From CAZBBB01 sp964490005 (GTDB lineage Bacteria; Planctomycetota; B15-G4): a stretch of DNA of 35,127 bases. The notes below the pieces were generated by a model, which worked only from the letters and a program-made list of their open reading frames with translations, searched no databases and had not been told where the DNA came from. Where the stretch lies: contig CAZBBB010000028.1 of assembly GCA_964490005.1 (NCBI GenBank), positions 1-35,127 of the forward strand. Direction: 5' to 3'. Shown here piece by piece: positions 32,507 to 35,127 of the stretch; position 1 is the stretch's first letter, and the number at the start of each line of letters is the position of its first letter. The position numbers and the translations under genes were made by a program.

Positions 32507-33472
32507 TCAGCCCGCCGACTCGCCCGCCACCGAGAAGGGCGCCTGCAACTGCGCCAGCACCTCGGCCGGCAGGTCGAAGTCGGAGGCGGCGAGGTTCTCG
32601 CGCAACTGCTCGAGGCGCGTCGCGCCGACAATCGCGGAGGCGATCTCCGGCCGACGCAGGACCCATGCGAGCGCGACCTGCGCGGGCGGACGGCCGATCG
32701 CGGCGGCGACCTGCGCCAGATGCGCCGCGGCCGCCAGGTTCTCGGGCACCAGCGCCGGCCGCAGGAACTTGCCGTGCTGCTCGTCGGCCGCGCGGCTGCC
32801 GGGCGGCAGCCGACCGCCGGCGTACTTGCCCGTGAGCAGGCCCTGAGCCAGCGGGCTCCAGACGATCTGCCCCATGCCGAGCTGCGCGCAGGTCGGCAGC
32901 ACCTCGGCCTCGATCTCGCGCCGCAGCCAGTTGTACTCGGGCTGGTTGCTGATCGGCGGCGGGCCGCCCAGCTGCTCGGCCAGCGCGCAGGCCTGCCGCA
33001 TCTCGTCCGGCGTCCAGACCGACACGCCCCAGTAGTGGATCTTGCCCTGGCGCACGAGGTCGAGGAAGGCGCCGACCGTCTCCTCGAGCGGCGTCTCGGG
33101 GTCGTAGCGGTGGCACTGGTACAGGTCGATGACGTCCGTGCCGAGGCGCTGCAGCGAGGCGTGGCAGCTCTCGATGACGTGCTTGCGCGACAGGCCGCGG
33201 TCGTTCACGTTGTCCGACATCACGCCGAAGACCTTGGTCGCGAGCACCAGGTCGGAGCGCCGCAGGCCGGCGATGGCACGCCCGAGCGCGCTCTCGGCCG
33301 CGCCGCGCGCGTAGACGTCGGCCGTGTCGAACAGGTTCACGCCCGCGTCGTAGGCCGCCCGCACGAGTTCGATCGTGCGCGCCTGGTCGATCTGGTTGCC
33401 GTGCGTGATCCAGCCGCCGAGCGAGATCGTGGAGACCTTCAGCCCGCTGCGGCCCAGGGAGCGATAGCGCAT
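32507..33472 (-). CDS. Aldo/keto reductase (voltage-gated K+ channel beta-subunit-like)
   Basis: 321-aa AKR TIM barrel. The tetrad residues are visible: Asp and Tyr in FDTADVYARGAAE, Lys in VLATKVFG and His in QCHRYDPETP. Cofactor-binding elements include SNQPEYNWL, WSPLAQGLLTGKY and AIVGATRLEQLREN. The sequence is of the AKR6/YghZ-like type that uses NADPH to reduce aldehydes or methylglyoxal-like compounds. The start ATG at 33472 matches the family N-terminus MRYRSLGRSGLKVS; it is preceded by TATAAC six bases upstream and no Shine-Dalgarno site. Confidence 0.92.
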   Translation of the reverse strand: MRYRSLGRSGLKVSTISLGGWITHGNQIDQARTIELVRAAYDAGVNLFDTADVYARGAAESALGRAIAGLRRSDLVLATKVFGVMSDNVNDRGLSRKHVIESCHASLQRLGTDVIDLYQCHRYDPETPLEETVGAFLDLVRQGKIHYWGVSVWTPDEMRQACALAEQLGGPPPISNQPEYNWLRREIEAEVLPTCAQLGMGQIVWSPLAQGLLTGKYAGGRLPPGSRAADEQHGKFLRPALVPENLAAAAHLAQVAAAIGRPPAQVALAWVLRRPEIASAIVGATRLEQLRENLAASDFDLPAEVLAQLQAPFSVAGESAG

Positions 33473-33478
33473 GCGCCC

Positions 33479-33484
33479 GTTATA
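33479..33484 (-). promoter_or_regulatory. TATAAC -10 box placing a leaderless start on the AKR gene
   Basis: TATAAC (minus strand, 33484-33479) is the best -10 match in the window and ends six bases before the ATG at 33472, so the message should begin at the start codon. It lies in the 20-bp gap after the asparagine-synthase-like gene. Confidence 0.5.
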
Positions 33485-33492
33485 CCGCGGCC

Positions 33493-35127
33493 CTAGGCCC
33501 GCGCGTCGCGCAGGGCGCGCGTCGCGAGTTCGAGCGCCAGGACGCGCCCCAGGCGCGTCTCGTCGGCGCGTCCCGCGCGCGCCTCGGCGAGCAGTCGCGC
33601 CAGCGCCTCGGGCGCGTGCCAGCCCGCGCTGAGCAGCGCCTCGGGCCGCGTCAGTTCGTCCGCCGCCGGATCGCGCGCCAGTTGCGCCCAGCGCCACGGC
33701 GCGGGGGCGGCGCGACGGCGGCGCAGCACGCGCCGCACGACCTTGCCCGACAGTTCGAGCGCGAGCGGCGCGAAGCGGGGCAGCGTCGCGGCGCGCAGCG
33801 GCAGCGCGGGCGCGCCATTGGCCATCGGCAGGGAGGCCAGCCGCGGCGAGAGGCGTTCGATGAGGCGCCGCGCGAGCCGGTCGCCGCGCCGCAGCGCCGG
33901 GTCGACGGCCAGCGCGACGCGCAGGGGCCCCTCGGCCAGGAAGGGCGTGACGCAGGGCCAGATGCGACCCGTCGCCGAAGCCAGCCGACCGGCCCAGCGC
34001 GCCATGCGCAGGTCGAGGTACAGCTGATCGGCCTGCGCGGTGCCGGGCAGCGCGCCGAGCGGCGCGAGCGTGCGCCGCGCGACGTCCGTGAAGTGCCGCT
34101 CGAGCGGCGGGCCGTCGCCGCACGGCACGCGTGCGTCGGCCTGCGGGTCGGTCGCGAAGCGCCCGCGCGCCGCGCGCGCCGGGTCGAGCCGGCCCTGCGC
34201 GTCGAGCAGGTCCCACCAGTAGCCGCGCGCGAACTCGCCGGCGGTGCCGTTGACGGTCGCGCCGGCCGCGCCGGCGCGTTGCCGCTGGCCCCGCTGGATC
34301 GCGGCGATGCCCGCGTACTCGAGCACGTCGCACTCGCCGTCGGTAAGCAGCAGCGCCTCGTGCAGCTCCGCCACGTCGCGCGCGCCGTAGTCGAGGCCCG
34401 GGCGCAGCTGCCGGTGGTCGAGCCCGAAGACGCGCGCGATGCGCGCCGCGGCGCGCACGTCGCCGTGCCCGTCGGGCCCGGCCACGACCGTGCGCAGCGG
34501 GCGCCCCGTGGCGAGCGCGGCGGCCAGCACGGCGCGCGAGTCGAAACCACCGGTGAGGTCGAGGACCGCGTCGGGCCAGGTCGCGAGCGCGTCGTCCAGC
34601 GCCGCCACGAGCGCGTCGGCCAGCTCACGCACCGGATCGGCGCCCGTCGCCCGCCCGTACAGCGGCACGGCCGTCCACCAGCGGTCGGCGCGCGGCGCGC
34701 GCGCGGCGCCGAACTCCAGCCAGGAGCCGCCCACGACGCGCTGCACGCCCTCGAACAGCGAGCGCTGCTCGAAGACCGAGCCCGTGCCGAGCAGCTCGCG
34801 CACCGCGAGGCGCTCGGGCGAGCGTCCGGCGAGCGCCGCGAGCAGCAGCGCCGAGGTCGAGACGACGTGGCCGCCGGCGTGCTCGGCGCGGTACAGGTGC
34901 TGCGTCCCGACGCGATCGGTGACGGCCAGCAGGCGCCCGGCGCCGTCGAGGGCCAGCAGCGCGAAGTGGCCGTCGAGGCCGGCGGCGTCCGCGCCGAAGG
35001 GCGCCGCGCCGGAGCAGGCCGCGCGCGCGCAGGACGCGGCGTCGAAGCGCGCCCCGCCGCGGCGCACGGGGCCGCCGAGCCAGGCGAAGGCGCCGGGCGG
35101 CGTCGCGGACGACGAGGCGCGCGCCGC
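33493..35127 (-). CDS. Asparagine-synthase-family protein, 5' end outside the window
   Basis: At least 544 aa are visible; the frame is open to the window edge, so the N-terminus and any Cys2 glutaminase nucleophile lie outside. An N-terminal glutaminase-like region is seen (GHFALLALDGAGRLLAVTDRVG; LLAALAGRSPERLAV), then an ATP-pyrophosphatase core with LDLTGGFDSRAV, a Thr version of the SGGxDS loop. Proteins of this type occur in exopolysaccharide, lasso-peptide and other amide-forming loci as well as in asparagine synthesis; the TGGFDSR loop favours a non-housekeeping amide-forming role. It ends with TAG at 33493, 20 bp before the AKR gene. Confidence 0.82.
   Translation of the reverse strand, partial: AARASSSATPPGAFAWLGGPVRRGGARFDAASCARAACSGAAPFGADAAGLDGHFALLALDGAGRLLAVTDRVGTQHLYRAEHAGGHVVSTSALLLAALAGRSPERLAVRELLGTGSVFEQRSLFEGVQRVVGGSWLEFGAARAPRADRWWTAVPLYGRATGADPVRELADALVAALDDALATWPDAVLDLTGGFDSRAVLAAALATGRPLRTVVAGPDGHGDVRAAARIARVFGLDHRQLRPGLDYGARDVAELHEALLLTDGECDVLEYAGIAAIQRGQRQRAGAAGATVNGTAGEFARGYWWDLLDAQGRLDPARAARGRFATDPQADARVPCGDGPPLERHFTDVARRTLAPLGALPGTAQADQLYLDLRMARWAGRLASATGRIWPCVTPFLAEGPLRVALAVDPALRRGDRLARRLIERLSPRLASLPMANGAPALPLRAATLPRFAPLALELSGKVVRRVLRRRRAAPAPWRWAQLARDPAADELTRPEALLSAGWHAPEALARLLAEARAGRADETRLGRVLALELATRALRDARA

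Overview
The window is about 35 kb of very GC-rich DNA (third codon positions nearly all G or C), densely packed with genes and showing no rRNA, tRNA, CRISPR array, insertion sequence or phage gene. Several things point to a Gram-negative-type, free-living heterotroph: many lipoproteins and exported proteins, a type IV pilin-like protein, BamE-like lipoproteins, a Tat substrate, a TPR-sulfatase lipoprotein, paired exported amidohydrolases and a NYN-LOTUS protein. I would guess Planctomycetota or a neighbouring deep lineage; that is inference from gene style, not from a marker gene.

Layout. 1-2027: end of a membrane-protein gene and a YceI-like protein (minus), divergent from a zinc-type medium-chain dehydrogenase (plus). 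2136-6471 (plus): two coupled exported amidohydrolase paralogues, the second lacking most metal ligands, then a NYN-LOTUS RNA-binding/nuclease-like protein and a three-BON-domain exported protein. 6490-9458 (plus): a pseudopilin and a hybrid histidine kinase, each preceded by the same CTCAAG-N17-CCGA element. 9477-14821 (plus): small membrane protein, MBL hydrolase, SDR, acyl-CoA-ligase-like enzyme and sulfatase-TPR lipoprotein, the last four forming an operon with coupled starts, closed by a perfect 10-bp hairpin. 14999-15859 (plus): a Tat-type exported protein of unknown function whose end overlaps the convergent nucleotidyltransferase.

15837-18652 (minus): hotdog thioesterase, PqqD-like protein, HPr-kinase-like ATPase and nucleotidyltransferase. 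The last three are joined by ATGA overlaps and form a post-translational-modification-like module with unknown substrate. 18768-19700 (plus): an unrecognised 310-aa protein under a third CTCAAG element. 19720-21737 (minus): five consecutive, overlapping genes for divergent paralogous small lipoproteins sharing a T-[TK]-x3-[LIVA]-L-x2-[LF]-G-P-P signature, the most striking system in the window.

21852-22553 (plus): YhhQ-type queuosine-precursor transporter. 22567-27451 (minus): a 1334-aa exported putative glycan-active protein, preceded by a thioredoxin-like/coiled-coil protein whose signal peptide is separated from the mature part by an in-frame TGA followed by a small hairpin. 27526-32501 (plus): a saccharopine-dehydrogenase-like reductase and a coupled glcDEF glycolate oxidase operon. 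32507-35127 (minus): an aldo/keto reductase, preceded by a leaderless-type promoter, and an asparagine-synthase-family protein cut by the window edge.

Coupled starts are the rule: GTGA/ATGA or TGATG overlaps join 11 gene pairs. GTG starts are very common at these overlaps.
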